The notes: generated by a model not told the origin, from the sequence alone. Numbered from the stretch's first letter, positions 35,253-44,786 are shown. The stretch is DNA of 64,000 nt from Opitutales bacterium (GCA_028280845.1 JANQKZ010000035.1:186001-250000); one strand, 5' to 3'. Numbers and translations: made by a program.

Positions 35253-37469
35253 TCAGGTCTTTGATGGTGATCTCCGTTTGGCCTCTCTACGCCACTTATG
35301 GAGGGTGGGTTCAGTATACCCGTTGGCAACCGATTGTCCGTTGAAGATTAATTCCCGCGCGGCCTGGAAGGCGCAGTTATTATCGAAATTTGGGGCCATG
35401 GGACGGTATTGCGGGTCGCCTGCATTTTGCTGATCCACAATCGCGGCGACTTGGCGAAGGGTATCCTCCACCTGTTCGGTCTTCACTATGCCGTGATAGA
35501 GCCAATTGGCCACGTGCTGGCTGGATATGCGTAGAGTGGCCCTGTCCTCCATGAGGCCGGTGTTGTGGATGTCGGGGATTTTGGAGCAGCCGATTCCCTG
35601 GTCTATCCATCGCACCACATAACCGAGGATGCCTTGGATATTGTTTTCGAGCTCGCACTGAACTTCCGAGGGGGTGAGCTGGCGGCCGGCGGGAAGCAGG
35701 GGCGGGGTTAAAATATCTGCGAGGGAGGCACGTGTACGCCCGGCCAGCTCCTCTTGGCGGGCAAATACATCGACCTCATGGTAGTGAAGGGCGTGCAGGG
35801 TTGCCCCGGTGGGCGAGGGGACCCAGGCGCAATTGGCTCCGGCCCTGGGATGATCGTCCTTGGTTTCCAGCATGGCTTTCATCTCATCGGGCATGGCCCA
35901 CATGCCTTTGCCAATCTGGGCACGATGGGGGAAGCCACACTCGAGGCCGACATCAACATTCCAATCCTCATAGGCGGTCATGAACGGTTCCCTCTTGATC
36001 TCGGGTTTTGGTAGCATGGGGCCGGCATCCATACTGGTATGGATTTCGTCCCCGGTCCGGTCGAGAAATCCCGTATTGATGAAGACGATTCGGTCCTGTG
36101 CGGCTTGGATGCATGTTTTCAAGTTAACCGTGGTTCTGCGTTCTTCATCCATGATACCGATTTTCAACGTGTTGGGAGGGAGGTCCAAAGCGTTCTCCAC
36201 CTCCGTGAAAAGGCGAATGTTGAGGGCCACCTCATCGGGCCCATGCATCTTCGGTTTTACGACATAGATGCTCCCCGTGCGACTGTTACGCAAAGCACCA
36301 GAGCCCTTTAAATCATGGGTGGCCGCCAGGGCAGTGACCAGTAGATCGAGGATGCCTTCTGGGATTTCGGAACCATCTTCCAGGGTTACTGTATCGGTAA
36401 ACATATGGATGCCCACATTGCGGGCAAGGAGGAGGCTCCGACCAGGGAGAGAAAAGGGGACGCCATCCGGGGCTTCGTATTCGCGGTCCGATGCGAGGTA
36501 ACGGTTTACTTTACGCCCCTCTTTCAGGAAGGTGCAAGACAGGTTCCCTCTCATCAGCTGAGACCAATTCCGGTAGACGAGGACTTTATCCTCGGCGTCG
36601 ACTGCAGCGACTGAATCTTCAAAGTCTTGAATCGTGGTCAAGGCAGCTTCGGCGAGCACATCTTTTATTCCGGCCTGGTGGCATGCCCCGACCGGATGAT
36701 GTGGGTCAATCTGTATTTCAAAGTGGAGCCCGTTCTGGCGAAGAAGAACCGCAGAAGGACGGTTGGTGTCTCCCTCCTTTTGTAGGCCCCTCCACTGGTT
36801 TGCATCGATGAGTTCGGTCGTCTGTCCATCCTTCAGAAGGAAGAGCAGACGCGCTGAGGGGGTAGAGGCCGACTCTAAGCGAATCTCCTGAATATCATTG
36901 TGTGACCCTTGCTGCAAGGGACAAAACCGGTCCAGGAGGCGAGCGACCTCCTCGAAGACACGTTCAGCGCGGGCCTGGTTAAATTTGCTGCCGCGCGCTA
37001 AGGGTCCGGTGTCCTCCACTACATCTGTTCCATAAAAGGCGTCATAGAGGCTTTTCCACCTAGCATTGGCGGCATTGAGCGCATACCGGGCGTTATTGAC
37101 CGGCACGACCAACTGTGGGCCGGCGACGGAAGCAATTTCCGGGTCAACGCCCGAGGTGCCGATTTGGAAAGTTTCCACCTCGGGCAAGAGGTATCCGATT
37201 TGGCGTAAAAAGGCCTCGGTTTCCGCCGGGGAGCGGGAAGGACGCTCATTGTTTGGGGTAGGGGCAAGCCAACGGTGGATCTGGTCCTGATACTGGTCAC
37301 GCAACTGTAAAAGTTTCACGTGTTCCGCGGTGTATCGCTCTACCAGGTGAGCCAAGGTCTGGAAAAAAAAGTCGGTCGAAATGGAGGTACCGGGAGTGAT
37401 CTCCTCGTCGATGAGTTGGTGGAACATGGGGTGGATACGGAGACCGTGAAGAACTGGGAACTGGCTCAT
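35253..37469 (-). CDS. glcB: malate synthase G
   Basis: The start at 37469 (MSQFPVLHGLRIHPMFHQLI) gives 738 residues, close to the usual ~720 for isoform G. An in-frame start 90 bp earlier is less likely. It condenses glyoxylate with acetyl-CoA to malate in the cytoplasm. Diagnostic segments are present: TTIQDFEDSVAAVDAEDK, LKIGIMDEERRTTVNL, FINTGFLDRTGDEIHTSM, IGKGMWAMPD and GANCAWVPSPTGATLHALHY. Isocitrate lyase is not nearby, so glyoxylate probably comes from sugar-acid, glycolate or purine breakdown. Its context among sugar-acid genes supports that reading. It is divergent from the first exported enolase-superfamily gene. Confidence 0.95.
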   Translation of the reverse strand: MSQFPVLHGLRIHPMFHQLIDEEITPGTSISTDFFFQTLAHLVERYTAEHVKLLQLRDQYQDQIHRWLAPTPNNERPSRSPAETEAFLRQIGYLLPEVETFQIGTSGVDPEIASVAGPQLVVPVNNARYALNAANARWKSLYDAFYGTDVVEDTGPLARGSKFNQARAERVFEEVARLLDRFCPLQQGSHNDIQEIRLESASTPSARLLFLLKDGQTTELIDANQWRGLQKEGDTNRPSAVLLRQNGLHFEIQIDPHHPVGACHQAGIKDVLAEAALTTIQDFEDSVAAVDAEDKVLVYRNWSQLMRGNLSCTFLKEGRKVNRYLASDREYEAPDGVPFSLPGRSLLLARNVGIHMFTDTVTLEDGSEIPEGILDLLVTALAATHDLKGSGALRNSRTGSIYVVKPKMHGPDEVALNIRLFTEVENALDLPPNTLKIGIMDEERRTTVNLKTCIQAAQDRIVFINTGFLDRTGDEIHTSMDAGPMLPKPEIKREPFMTAYEDWNVDVGLECGFPHRAQIGKGMWAMPDEMKAMLETKDDHPRAGANCAWVPSPTGATLHALHYHEVDVFARQEELAGRTRASLADILTPPLLPAGRQLTPSEVQCELENNIQGILGYVVRWIDQGIGCSKIPDIHNTGLMEDRATLRISSQHVANWLYHGIVKTEQVEDTLRQVAAIVDQQNAGDPQYRPMAPNFDNNCAFQAARELIFNGQSVANGYTEPTLHKWRREAKRRSPSKT

Positions 37470-37748
37470 GGTAGGAAAAGGCGTGTGGTTATACGCGTCT
37501 AGGGTATAACCACAAGAATTATGGAGAATCGTGCCAATCTCACATCGAACCGCATTCAAACATTTGTCTGATATCAGAAAGGGGATATTAGCCTCTTATT
37601 CAACAGTGTTGCTTTTGGAAAGCATACCCTCTTTGCCAGTGATTCTCTAAGTTAAACGGGAACATGGTTTCGGATAATAAATCCATCTCACCCTCCGTCG
37701 CTGGAACCTCCCGACCTGATTCCTGATCCAATTTATTCCCTTATTCAC

Positions 37749-38990
37749 ATGCCATCCCATACTCCAGAATCCCGTAGAAATTTTGTTAAAAAGGTTTCCT
37801 TCCTCGGCGGTGCCCTCGGGCTGGGATCTTTACAATCCCACGCCGCGGGGGGACCCCCCACCCAATCAGACTACTATATTACAAAGGCAACGGACTCCAT
37901 CCGAGTGACCGGCATCCGGCGGGTCCGGGTGGAGTTGCCGGGTCCGCCGAGCCCGCGCACCTGGAATGCCACCAAGTTTTATGGGGGCAGCACACCGTCG
38001 GCAAAGTGGTTTGAACTGGAAACCGATGCCGGCATCATCGGACGCTCGTTTTATAAGGGGCCCTGGAGTTTGATAGAGGGTGAGGTGTATAACAAGTTGA
38101 AGGGTCAGAACATAATGAACCCCGAACATATCTGGCACCGACTCTATCATCACAAACGGAAGCCCGTGGCCAAGGGTGAATACATCATGGCCATCGGCTC
38201 AATCGACATCGCAATCTGGGACATTATCGGGAAAGCCCTGAACCTGCCCACCTATAAAGTCCTGGGGGCGTTCAGGGACCGGATTCCGGTCTATGGGGCG
38301 GGTGGATATTATGCTGAAGGGAAAACAGTCAGTGATCTTGTTAAAGAAATGGAGGGTCTCGTCGAAGAGGGATTTCGAGTGATCAAGATGAAGGTGGGTG
38401 GGGCCCCTCTACAGGAGGATGTTGAGCGAGTTCGCGCCGTACGTCAGGCAGTGGGTGAGGAAATTGAAATCATGATTGACGCCAACAACGCCTTTCGATC
38501 CTACGAGGCCATCACCCTGGGGCGTGCCCTCGAGCCCTACCGGCCGTACTGGTTTGAGGAACCCGTCATCCCGGATGACTACGAGGGGAGCGCGGTGGTC
38601 CGTAAAGCCCTCGATATTCCGATCGTGTCAGGAGAAAATGAATACACCAAGTGGGGGGTGCGCGACATGATTGCGGCTGGGGCAATTGATATCCTGAACG
38701 TGGATACGATTCGGGGCGGAGGATATACCGAATACCGCAAGTTGGCCGCCTATGCGGATGCTCATCATATTCCGGTCGCGCCCCATGGGCACTCCATGAT
38801 GGCCCAACACCTGATGGCCTCCCTTCCAAACGGACTTATCATGGAAGTTTACCCGAAGTCCACCTTCTGGAGCAATCCGGTGTTTCCCCCTCCCGAAGTA
38901 AAGGATGGCCACATCATTATTCCCGATCATCCGGGAATCGGGCTGGAGCCGGATTGGGACCTGGTAAAGAAGTATGAAGTGCCCGCTTGA
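37749..38990 (+). CDS. exported enolase-superfamily protein 1 (sugar-acid dehydratase-like)
   Basis: This 413-residue protein has an N-terminal twin-arginine-like signal (SRRNFVKKVSFLGGALGLG). The mature part has the mandelate-racemase-type site: Lys213-x-Lys215 (KMKVGG), metal ligands Asp244 (MIDANN), Glu270 (WFEEP) and Glu296 (SGENE), and His346 (PHGHS), all intact. It should abstract the alpha-proton of a sugar acid and dehydrate or epimerise it, apparently outside the cytoplasm after Tat export of the folded, Mg-loaded enzyme. A second exported member follows 52 bp downstream. Substrate unknown. Confidence 0.85.
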   Translation: MPSHTPESRRNFVKKVSFLGGALGLGSLQSHAAGGPPTQSDYYITKATDSIRVTGIRRVRVELPGPPSPRTWNATKFYGGSTPSAKWFELETDAGIIGRSFYKGPWSLIEGEVYNKLKGQNIMNPEHIWHRLYHHKRKPVAKGEYIMAIGSIDIAIWDIIGKALNLPTYKVLGAFRDRIPVYGAGGYYAEGKTVSDLVKEMEGLVEEGFRVIKMKVGGAPLQEDVERVRAVRQAVGEEIEIMIDANNAFRSYEAITLGRALEPYRPYWFEEPVIPDDYEGSAVVRKALDIPIVSGENEYTKWGVRDMIAAGAIDILNVDTIRGGGYTEYRKLAAYADAHHIPVAPHGHSMMAQHLMASLPNGLIMEVYPKSTFWSNPVFPPPEVKDGHIIIPDHPGIGLEPDWDLVKKYEVPA

Positions 38991-39042
38991 TGAGAGGGAC
39001 AGATCGATCCGATATTGTAATCCCAGAACACCTATTTTTCCT

Positions 39043-40359
39043 ATGAACCGCAGAAAATTTTTTACTACCTCCGCCGCGGGGGCGGCCGGGCTCGGTACGC
39101 TTTCCCAAGCCGCCAGGGCCGACACGTCACCTTTCCCCGCTTTTGATGGGTCCCTTTCTTCTAATGGAGTGGCTGGCGGACTGGAAGGCCTAAATCCGAA
39201 GACGACCCGATTGCGTCGGGCCCGATTCCAACGATTTCTGAACACGGACCTGATCAAGGACAAAGTAAAGTTGGAGTCCCTGCGTGTGCTCACCCGGGAC
39301 GGGGAGTATTTCATTGAAGCGCGGGACACCGATGGGGCGGTTGGTATCGCCATGGGGCACCCGAAACGCCTGGGACAAACCTACCCCATCACGGTAAAGC
39401 GCATTGCCAAGTTTTACGAGGGCAAGGACATGCGGGATTATGAACAGCATCTCGACGATTTGTATATCTACGATTCCACCTATAAATGGCAGGGCTTACC
39501 CATGTGGGTGAATGTCGCCTTCTCCGAAATTGCCATTCTCGACCTGATCGGGCGAAAATTCGGGGTGCCGATCCATGCCCTCATCGGGAGTCAGGTCCGG
39601 GACAGTATCGGGATCTACTACGCCAACGGAGACCGTAACCACTCGGCCCAGTGGGTGGTGGATAAGCAACTGGCAAATATTGCAGAAAGTGGAGCCAAGG
39701 CCGTCAAGTTCAAGCTTGGAGCAAGGATGGCGATGACAGAGCAGTCCAATAAACGGGATACGGAGCTGATTCCGCTGATGCGGGAAGCCTTGGGACCGGA
39801 GTATGTGATTTATGCCGATGCCAACGGCTCTTACGATGTGCCCACCGCAATCCACTTCGGAAAGATGATGGAGGAATACGATTATGGATTTCTGGAGGAA
39901 CCCGTTCCCTGGGATTATCTTGACGAGAATAAGGCGGTGGCCGACGCCATCGATATTCCCATGGCCGGCGGGGAGCAGGAATCCAGCCTCTGGGCTTTTG
40001 AGTGGCAAATTGCGAATAATGTGCTCCAGATTGTTCAACCGGACCTTATCTATTTCGGAGGAATGATTCGTGCCATGCGAGTGGCTGCCATGGCGAAGGA
40101 AGCTGGGATCGTCGTGGTGCCCCATATATCATCCCGTGGTTTGGGGAGTCTTTACATGCACCATTTTACCTGCACCCTGTCCAACACGACGGACTTTCAG
40201 GAGTATAAGGGCGATGCCGATCCCATTCCCTACGAAGTGACCGGAACCGAGCAACGGTTTAAAGCTGTCGATGGGCGATTGCCCGTATTACAGGGACCTG
40301 GTCTGGGTATCACCATCGACCCGGATTATTTAAAAACCTTGAAGGATGCACCGGTTTAA
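39043..40359 (+). CDS. exported enolase-superfamily protein 2
   Basis: The start at 39043 begins MNRRKFFTTSAAGAAGLGTL, a twin-arginine-like signal ending near ARADT. An earlier frame start would lie before the previous stop. The 438 residues carry Lys222-x-Lys224 (KFKLG), Asp259 (YADANG), Glu285 (FLEEP), Glu311 (GGEQES) and His361 (PHISS). It closely resembles the protein at 58108-59352 and differs from the other two exported members, so these two form a distinct subfamily with the GEQES and FQEYKG hallmarks. It probably acts on a sugar acid in the periplasm, in the same transcription unit as the gene before it. Confidence 0.85.
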   Translation: MNRRKFFTTSAAGAAGLGTLSQAARADTSPFPAFDGSLSSNGVAGGLEGLNPKTTRLRRARFQRFLNTDLIKDKVKLESLRVLTRDGEYFIEARDTDGAVGIAMGHPKRLGQTYPITVKRIAKFYEGKDMRDYEQHLDDLYIYDSTYKWQGLPMWVNVAFSEIAILDLIGRKFGVPIHALIGSQVRDSIGIYYANGDRNHSAQWVVDKQLANIAESGAKAVKFKLGARMAMTEQSNKRDTELIPLMREALGPEYVIYADANGSYDVPTAIHFGKMMEEYDYGFLEEPVPWDYLDENKAVADAIDIPMAGGEQESSLWAFEWQIANNVLQIVQPDLIYFGGMIRAMRVAAMAKEAGIVVVPHISSRGLGSLYMHHFTCTLSNTTDFQEYKGDADPIPYEVTGTEQRFKAVDGRLPVLQGPGLGITIDPDYLKTLKDAPV

Positions 40360-40490
40360 TCCCCCGGAGTTTGGAATCGAGGGATACCCCTCTCTTCCTA
40401 CATGGGCGAATTAAAGTGGAGGAAGAACTGAGACGGAATAAGGGTCGCAGGTAGAGCTGCCGCAATCAACACGACCATAGAGCAATCTGC

Positions 40491-40587
40491 ATTTAAATTG
40501 ACGCGCTGGCCTTGCGATTTTGGCCGGCAACAGCTCAAGGTCCCAAAGGGATGGGCTGAAACAGGGGACCAGCGCCTCAATTTAAAT
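40491..40587. mobile_element. MITE-like 97-bp inverted-repeat element
   Basis: The two ends, 40491-40511 and 40567-40587, are inverted repeats matching at 19 of 21 positions. Both begin with the palindromic octamer ATTTAAAT followed by TGA(C/G)GCGCTGG. The octamers could be a target-site duplication or part of the arms. The 55-bp interior has short self-complementary pieces and no gene. It sits between convergent genes within a 240-bp gap, where nothing else is evident. A large bidirectional hairpin is the alternative reading. Confidence 0.5.
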
Positions 40588-40599
40588 ACTTAAATTGTT

Positions 40600-41376
40600 C
40601 TAAATCCCACAAAGTTTAAACAGCCAGGCGCCGAGGACGCCACCTGCAATCGGACCGATGACTGGTATCCAGGCGTAAGACCAATCGCTGCTACCCTTTC
40701 CCTTGATAGGAAGCAGGGCATGAGCGATACGCGGTCCCAGGTCGCGAGCAGGATTGATGGCATAGCCGGTAGGCCCCCCCAAGCTCAACCCGATGGAAAA
40801 TACAAGAATCCCCACAAGCATTGGAGTGATGTAGGACCCCAGGTTGGCAACCATGAGATCCTGGAGAGAAGCCACCGCAGGATCCAGAGTCTCTGGCGAG
40901 GCAGGGCTCGATCCGAGAGTGACTAAGGACATCACTCCGAAGACGAGAACGGCGGCCCCGATCGCCTCGGATATCAAATTTTGAACCGGTTTGCGTATCG
41001 CAGGGCCGGTTGAAAACACAGCTAGTTTCAATCCAGGATCCTCTGTTTCTTCCCAGTGGGGGTGGTATGCCAGCCAGACCAGCACAGCCCCCGAAAACGC
41101 GCCGGCCATCTGGGCGCCGACATAGCCCGGAACGAGGGCCCATGAAAAATCTCCTGTACTGGCAAGCGCCAGTGTGACCGCCGGATTAATGTGGGCCCCG
41201 CTGACACGGGCTACAGCATAGACCGCAATCGCCACTGCAAATCCCCATCCAGCGGTGATGACAATCCATCCAGCGTCTTTTCCTTTGGATTTATTCAGTA
41301 ACACATTGGCGACCACGCCGTCTCCGAGTAAGACCAGGATCAGGGTGCCAATAAATTCTGCCAGGTATGAATGCAT
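40600..41376 (-). CDS. glpF: aquaglyceroporin (MIP family)
   Basis: The 258-residue membrane channel has six hydrophobic spans and the two pore motifs: NPA in AHINPAVTLAL and NPAR in GYAINPARDLGPR. The Asp after the second motif is the residue that marks glycerol facilitators rather than strict water channels. It should pass glycerol or other small polyols through the inner membrane. It is the last gene of a minus-strand run after the GH28 and creatininase-like genes, 18 bp downstream of the latter. The nearby DhaK/DhaL genes fit a C3-polyol role. The gene name is by family resemblance. Confidence 0.9.
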   Translation of the reverse strand: MHSYLAEFIGTLILVLLGDGVVANVLLNKSKGKDAGWIVITAGWGFAVAIAVYAVARVSGAHINPAVTLALASTGDFSWALVPGYVGAQMAGAFSGAVLVWLAYHPHWEETEDPGLKLAVFSTGPAIRKPVQNLISEAIGAAVLVFGVMSLVTLGSSPASPETLDPAVASLQDLMVANLGSYITPMLVGILVFSIGLSLGGPTGYAINPARDLGPRIAHALLPIKGKGSSDWSYAWIPVIGPIAGGVLGAWLFKLCGI

Positions 41377-41394
41377 GATTGAGGATAGTTGAGG

Positions 41395-42276
41395 TTATCG
41401 GTTAGCAAGGGCCTCCCGGATGGCGTCTGCGGTTAGGGACACTTGGTAGTCCTTGAGGCGCTCAGCGATGGCCAGGGTCTTTTCGGCCGGATCGAGGGGG
41501 ACTCCGTTGATGGAAAAAAGGCCCCACTTCCGGCGGGTGTCCATGCGGATGTACTCGGGGTCGACGAGCATTAGCATGATGGTGTCGCGGTAGAGGTCGT
41601 GGATCCCTTCGGAAATCTCCTCGATCCCCTGGTCGAGGCACCACTGAATCCACCCGGGATAGTTGTAAAAGGCAGCAATGTAATGAATACGGACCGCATC
41701 CCCCCTCCACAGGTCTGAGAGGGAATCCGCAACGGTTTTCATTCCGTCCTGATTCCCTCCGCTATCTCCCATGAGAATAATGTCATTAAACCCATTCAGC
41801 CGAAGACTTTCGGCAATATCAGTCAGCAGAGCCTGGAACGTTGCCTCACGTACGCCGATGGTTCCGGGATAGCGGAGATGGCCGGAGGGAGGAGAAAACT
41901 CGCCCTCGGGAACGTAGGGGACCACGGTTGCGACCAGGGTGTCGCCCAGTTCTCGCGCGATGGCTTCCCCGAGCAGGCGACAATTGATGTTGTGTTTACC
42001 GGTCACCATGTAGGGTCCGTTCATTTCAAGTCCACCGGTCAAGACCAGGGCCGTGGTGGCGCCACCCCGGATGGCATCGCGAACCTCCAGCCAGGTCATA
42101 TCCTCAAGGAAAACTGTGTCGATGGCTGGAATCGGCCTGGGTTTATCCGGGTCCGGGGAGATGCGAGCTGGGTCGTCAAGCAGTTTGAGTCCCTTGATGG
42201 GATCGTTTGTTTCGGCGAAAACTGAGGTAGCCGAGGCGAGCAATCCGGCAAGCACGAGCAGGGGAAATGGGTTCAT
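41395..42276 (-). CDS. exported creatininase-family protein with altered metal site
   Basis: The 293 residues begin with a signal peptide (LLVLAGLLASATSVFAE). They show the creatininase amidohydrolase fold: VLTGGLEMNGPYMVTGKHN in place of the canonical E-x-H...D loop, GHLRYPGTIG, and MGDSGGNQ in place of NGHGGN. The first Glu is kept, but the usual His after it is Asn, and the His of the GGN loop is Ser. The metal site is therefore reorganised, or catalysis may be lost. It lies between the GH28 and aquaglyceroporin genes in a minus-strand run. A lactone or amide hydrolase for sugar derivatives is possible; no activity is claimed. Confidence 0.75.
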   Translation of the reverse strand: MNPFPLLVLAGLLASATSVFAETNDPIKGLKLLDDPARISPDPDKPRPIPAIDTVFLEDMTWLEVRDAIRGGATTALVLTGGLEMNGPYMVTGKHNINCRLLGEAIARELGDTLVATVVPYVPEGEFSPPSGHLRYPGTIGVREATFQALLTDIAESLRLNGFNDIILMGDSGGNQDGMKTVADSLSDLWRGDAVRIHYIAAFYNYPGWIQWCLDQGIEEISEGIHDLYRDTIMLMLVDPEYIRMDTRRKWGLFSINGVPLDPAEKTLAIAERLKDYQVSLTADAIREALANR

Positions 42277-42316
42277 GGGGTATAGGGGTGTAGGGGTGGA
42301 ATGGGGGAAGTGACGT

Positions 42317-43708
42317 TTAAAACTGTTTCAATTCCCCCACCATTTCGGGTGGAACCGGTTCCGGTTGAGCGGGTTTTCCGTTGATGGATACGTTTTCGAA
42401 AACGAAATCGTCAACTACTGAAATGAGCTGTGGGATCCGGGCCTGATCGATGTTCACGTTCTTCATTCGAATTTGGCTTATGGGTGCTCCGGCTTTCCCC
42501 ACGGCGTAGATTCCATATTGTTCGGCGACCCCACAGGTGACATTTTCAATCAGGTAGTCGCGAAAAGTGGGTGGGTAGTGATTTCTCCGCCAACTATGGT
42601 AATCTGTTGTAAAACTAATAAAGGCTACAGTGCTTTTGCCCACCTCGATGTCGCGTACACGGACGTGTTCGACAAAGCCTCCGCGGTCCAGGTTGGCTTT
42701 GAAAAACAGGCAGTAACGCGCCTCGCCAATGCGGCAATTCTCGAAGAATACATTGCGGACCCCGCCAGACATTTCTGAACCGATTGCAAGACCGTTGTGG
42801 ACCTTGGGCATTTCACAATTCCTCACGATGATATTCTCGCTGGGTTGTCCGGCTCGCCAGCCATCCTGGTCCCGGCCCGCCTTGATCGCAACGGCATCAT
42901 CTCCGGTATTGAAGAGGCAATCCTCGATGAGGACATTGGTAGACGAGTCGGGATCTACCCCGTCATTGTTCAGATTGTAACTGTAGACCTCAACTCCGCG
43001 GATGGTGACGTGATTGCTAAACACAGGGTGAATGCACCAGAAGGGGGAGTCGACGAGTTTGAAATCTTCGAGCAGGATATTGCTGCACCCATAGAACTGA
43101 ATCATTGGCGGGCGAAGGAAATGGCCCTTGCCGAAGATCCGGCGTTGCACAGGGAAGCCATCATTTCCCATTTGACGCAACAGCAGCTGGTCCGGCTTTT
43201 GTCGAGGCTTCCAGGTGGCAAATCCCTCCTTGGCCTGCCCATCCAGGATTCCCTTCCCCGTAATGGCAATATTGGTTGCCTGAAATGCATAAATGTATGG
43301 GGAGTAATTATAGCAGTCGGTCCCCTCCCAGCGGGTTAATACCACCGGAAGGAAGTCATGGGTGTCTTTGCTGAATAGCAGATGGGCCCCGTCCTCCATG
43401 TGCAGGTTGATATTGCTCTTCAAGTGGATAGGCCCCTTGATCAACCACCTCCCGGGAGGGATGAGTACCCTTCCTCCACCGACCTGATTGCATTGAAAAA
43501 TCGCCTCTCGGAGAGCGGGGAGGCAGTCAATCTCTCCGCCGGGTTGGGCTCCAAAATCGATAATGGAAAATTCCCTATCTGGAAATTCGGGGATCCGGAT
43601 GGCGGCAACAATCCGTTCAGCCTCGGCCCATGGGTCCTGCGGTAATGCTGAGAGAACCCCACAACCAAGGATTAATATAGTCAGGACAAAAAATCTATAA
43701 CATTGCAT
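42317..43708 (-). CDS. exported GH28 polygalacturonase-like pectinase
   Basis: This 463-residue protein has a signal peptide (FFVLTILILGCGVLSA) and a right-handed beta-helix. GH28 signatures are present: NNDGVDPDSSTN, TGDDAVAIKAGRD (the paired catalytic Asp residues) and GLAIGSEMSGGV. It hydrolyses galacturonosyl or rhamnogalacturonan linkages in the periplasm. An operator-like GTCAACCAGTTGAC lies 48 bp before its ATG, linking it to the LacI-controlled set. It is the likely first gene of a GH28, creatininase-like and aquaglyceroporin unit. Released galacturonate would be a natural source for the sugar-acid enzymes around it. Confidence 0.88.
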   Translation of the reverse strand: MQCYRFFVLTILILGCGVLSALPQDPWAEAERIVAAIRIPEFPDREFSIIDFGAQPGGEIDCLPALREAIFQCNQVGGGRVLIPPGRWLIKGPIHLKSNINLHMEDGAHLLFSKDTHDFLPVVLTRWEGTDCYNYSPYIYAFQATNIAITGKGILDGQAKEGFATWKPRQKPDQLLLRQMGNDGFPVQRRIFGKGHFLRPPMIQFYGCSNILLEDFKLVDSPFWCIHPVFSNHVTIRGVEVYSYNLNNDGVDPDSSTNVLIEDCLFNTGDDAVAIKAGRDQDGWRAGQPSENIIVRNCEMPKVHNGLAIGSEMSGGVRNVFFENCRIGEARYCLFFKANLDRGGFVEHVRVRDIEVGKSTVAFISFTTDYHSWRRNHYPPTFRDYLIENVTCGVAEQYGIYAVGKAGAPISQIRMKNVNIDQARIPQLISVVDDFVFENVSINGKPAQPEPVPPEMVGELKQF

Positions 43709-43756
43709 TGTGAATGAGTGTACTGGCCTCTGCTCTGCCCGGCACCTCGGTTCGGG

Positions 43757-43770
43757 GTCAACCAGTTGAC
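43757..43770. promoter_or_regulatory. LacI-type operator candidate, site 1
   Basis: GTCAACCAGTTGAC is a palindrome outside its central two bases. It lies 48 bp before the GH28 ATG (minus) and 121 bp before the aldolase ATG (plus). It shares the core TCAAC-n2-GTTGA with sites 3 and 4. Confidence 0.6.
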
Positions 43771-43891
43771 TCCGAATAGGTCTGAACGGGAGATCCCGGC
43801 TTTCAACAATTTGACTCTAAAGGGCTATGTAACTTGATAAGCCGAGCCGTTTAACTGTGTTTTGATCTCCCTAGCAAAACCCTTGTTACTT

Positions 43892-44785
43892 ATGCCTCTC
43901 ATCGACTTTAAACAGGTACTCATTCAAGCTCGAAAGGAAGCGTTTGGAGTCGGCGCCTTTAATCCAGTGGATTACGCCAGTACCCGGGTCATCATCGAGA
44001 CCGCGGAATCCCTGGATGCACCGGTCATTCTACAAACGTCAGCCAAAACCGTTAGCTTTTATGGACATAAAGCGATTGCGGATTGGGTGCGTCATCTGGC
44101 GGAAGACACCACGGTCCCCGTGTCCCTACACTTGGATCATGGAAAGGACCTCGATATGATACGCGCCTGCCTGGACCACGGGTGGACCAATGTCATGATT
44201 GATGCCTCCGACCTGCCGTTTGAACAAAACCTGGAACGGTCCCGAACGGTTTATGAATTGGCTCAGCCTTATGGAGTCAGTATTGAAGCTGAAATTGGAG
44301 AGATTCATGGGGTGGAGGAAGACATTGTGGTAGAGGAGGGGCATGGCTCTGTGGTCGACCCTGAAAAAGCCGTCCTTTTCTGTGAGGCAATGGATCTAGG
44401 CGTATTCGCCCCGGCTATTGGAACCGCACACGGGATTTATAAAGGGGAGCCCAAGATTGAGTGGGACACGCTTGAGACGCTTTACGGCCGCATTCCCGGT
44501 CCTTTTGCCCTGCATGGGGGAACCGGGCTTGAGGATAACATTATACAACGTTGCATCGGGTTGGGGTGTGCCAAGGTAAATATCTCCACCCAGTTGAAGA
44601 TCGCCTTCGTGGACGGGTTTTGTGATTACCACCGGGATCATCCCCAGGACTATGAGCCACTCAGGGTGATTGGCGGGCAAATGAAATCCATGAGCGAAGT
44701 GGTCCGGGATAAAATTACCCAATTTGGGGGGGCAGGGAAAGGCGCGGCCCTCTTAACCTCAATTGGAGAAACCATTTCAAACTAG
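43892..44785 (+). CDS. class II ketose-bisphosphate aldolase
   Basis: The ATG at 43892 (MPLIDFKQVLIQARKEAFG) fits the family better than an in-frame start 30 bp earlier. The 297 residues show the zinc ligands and catalytic residues of fructose/tagatose-bisphosphate aldolases: Asp82-His83 (LHLDHGKD), Glu134 (EAEIGEIHG), His180 (GTAHGIYKG) and His208 (LHGGTGL), plus KVNISTQL near the end. It cleaves a ketose (bis)phosphate to DHAP and an aldehyde. It is followed after 1 bp by a HAD phosphatase gene and then DhaL and DhaK, a set that suggests handling of DHAP or dihydroxyacetone from a sugar-acid pathway. Confidence 0.88.
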   Translation: MPLIDFKQVLIQARKEAFGVGAFNPVDYASTRVIIETAESLDAPVILQTSAKTVSFYGHKAIADWVRHLAEDTTVPVSLHLDHGKDLDMIRACLDHGWTNVMIDASDLPFEQNLERSRTVYELAQPYGVSIEAEIGEIHGVEEDIVVEEGHGSVVDPEKAVLFCEAMDLGVFAPAIGTAHGIYKGEPKIEWDTLETLYGRIPGPFALHGGTGLEDNIIQRCIGLGCAKVNISTQLKIAFVDGFCDYHRDHPQDYEPLRVIGGQMKSMSEVVRDKITQFGGAGKGAALLTSIGETISN

Positions 44786-44786
44786 G

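Noticed and set aside
37599-37611. TTCAACAGTGTTG as a sixth LacI operator
   Set aside because: The half-sites are three bases apart instead of two and it lies 129 bp from the nearest start, unlike the other sites.
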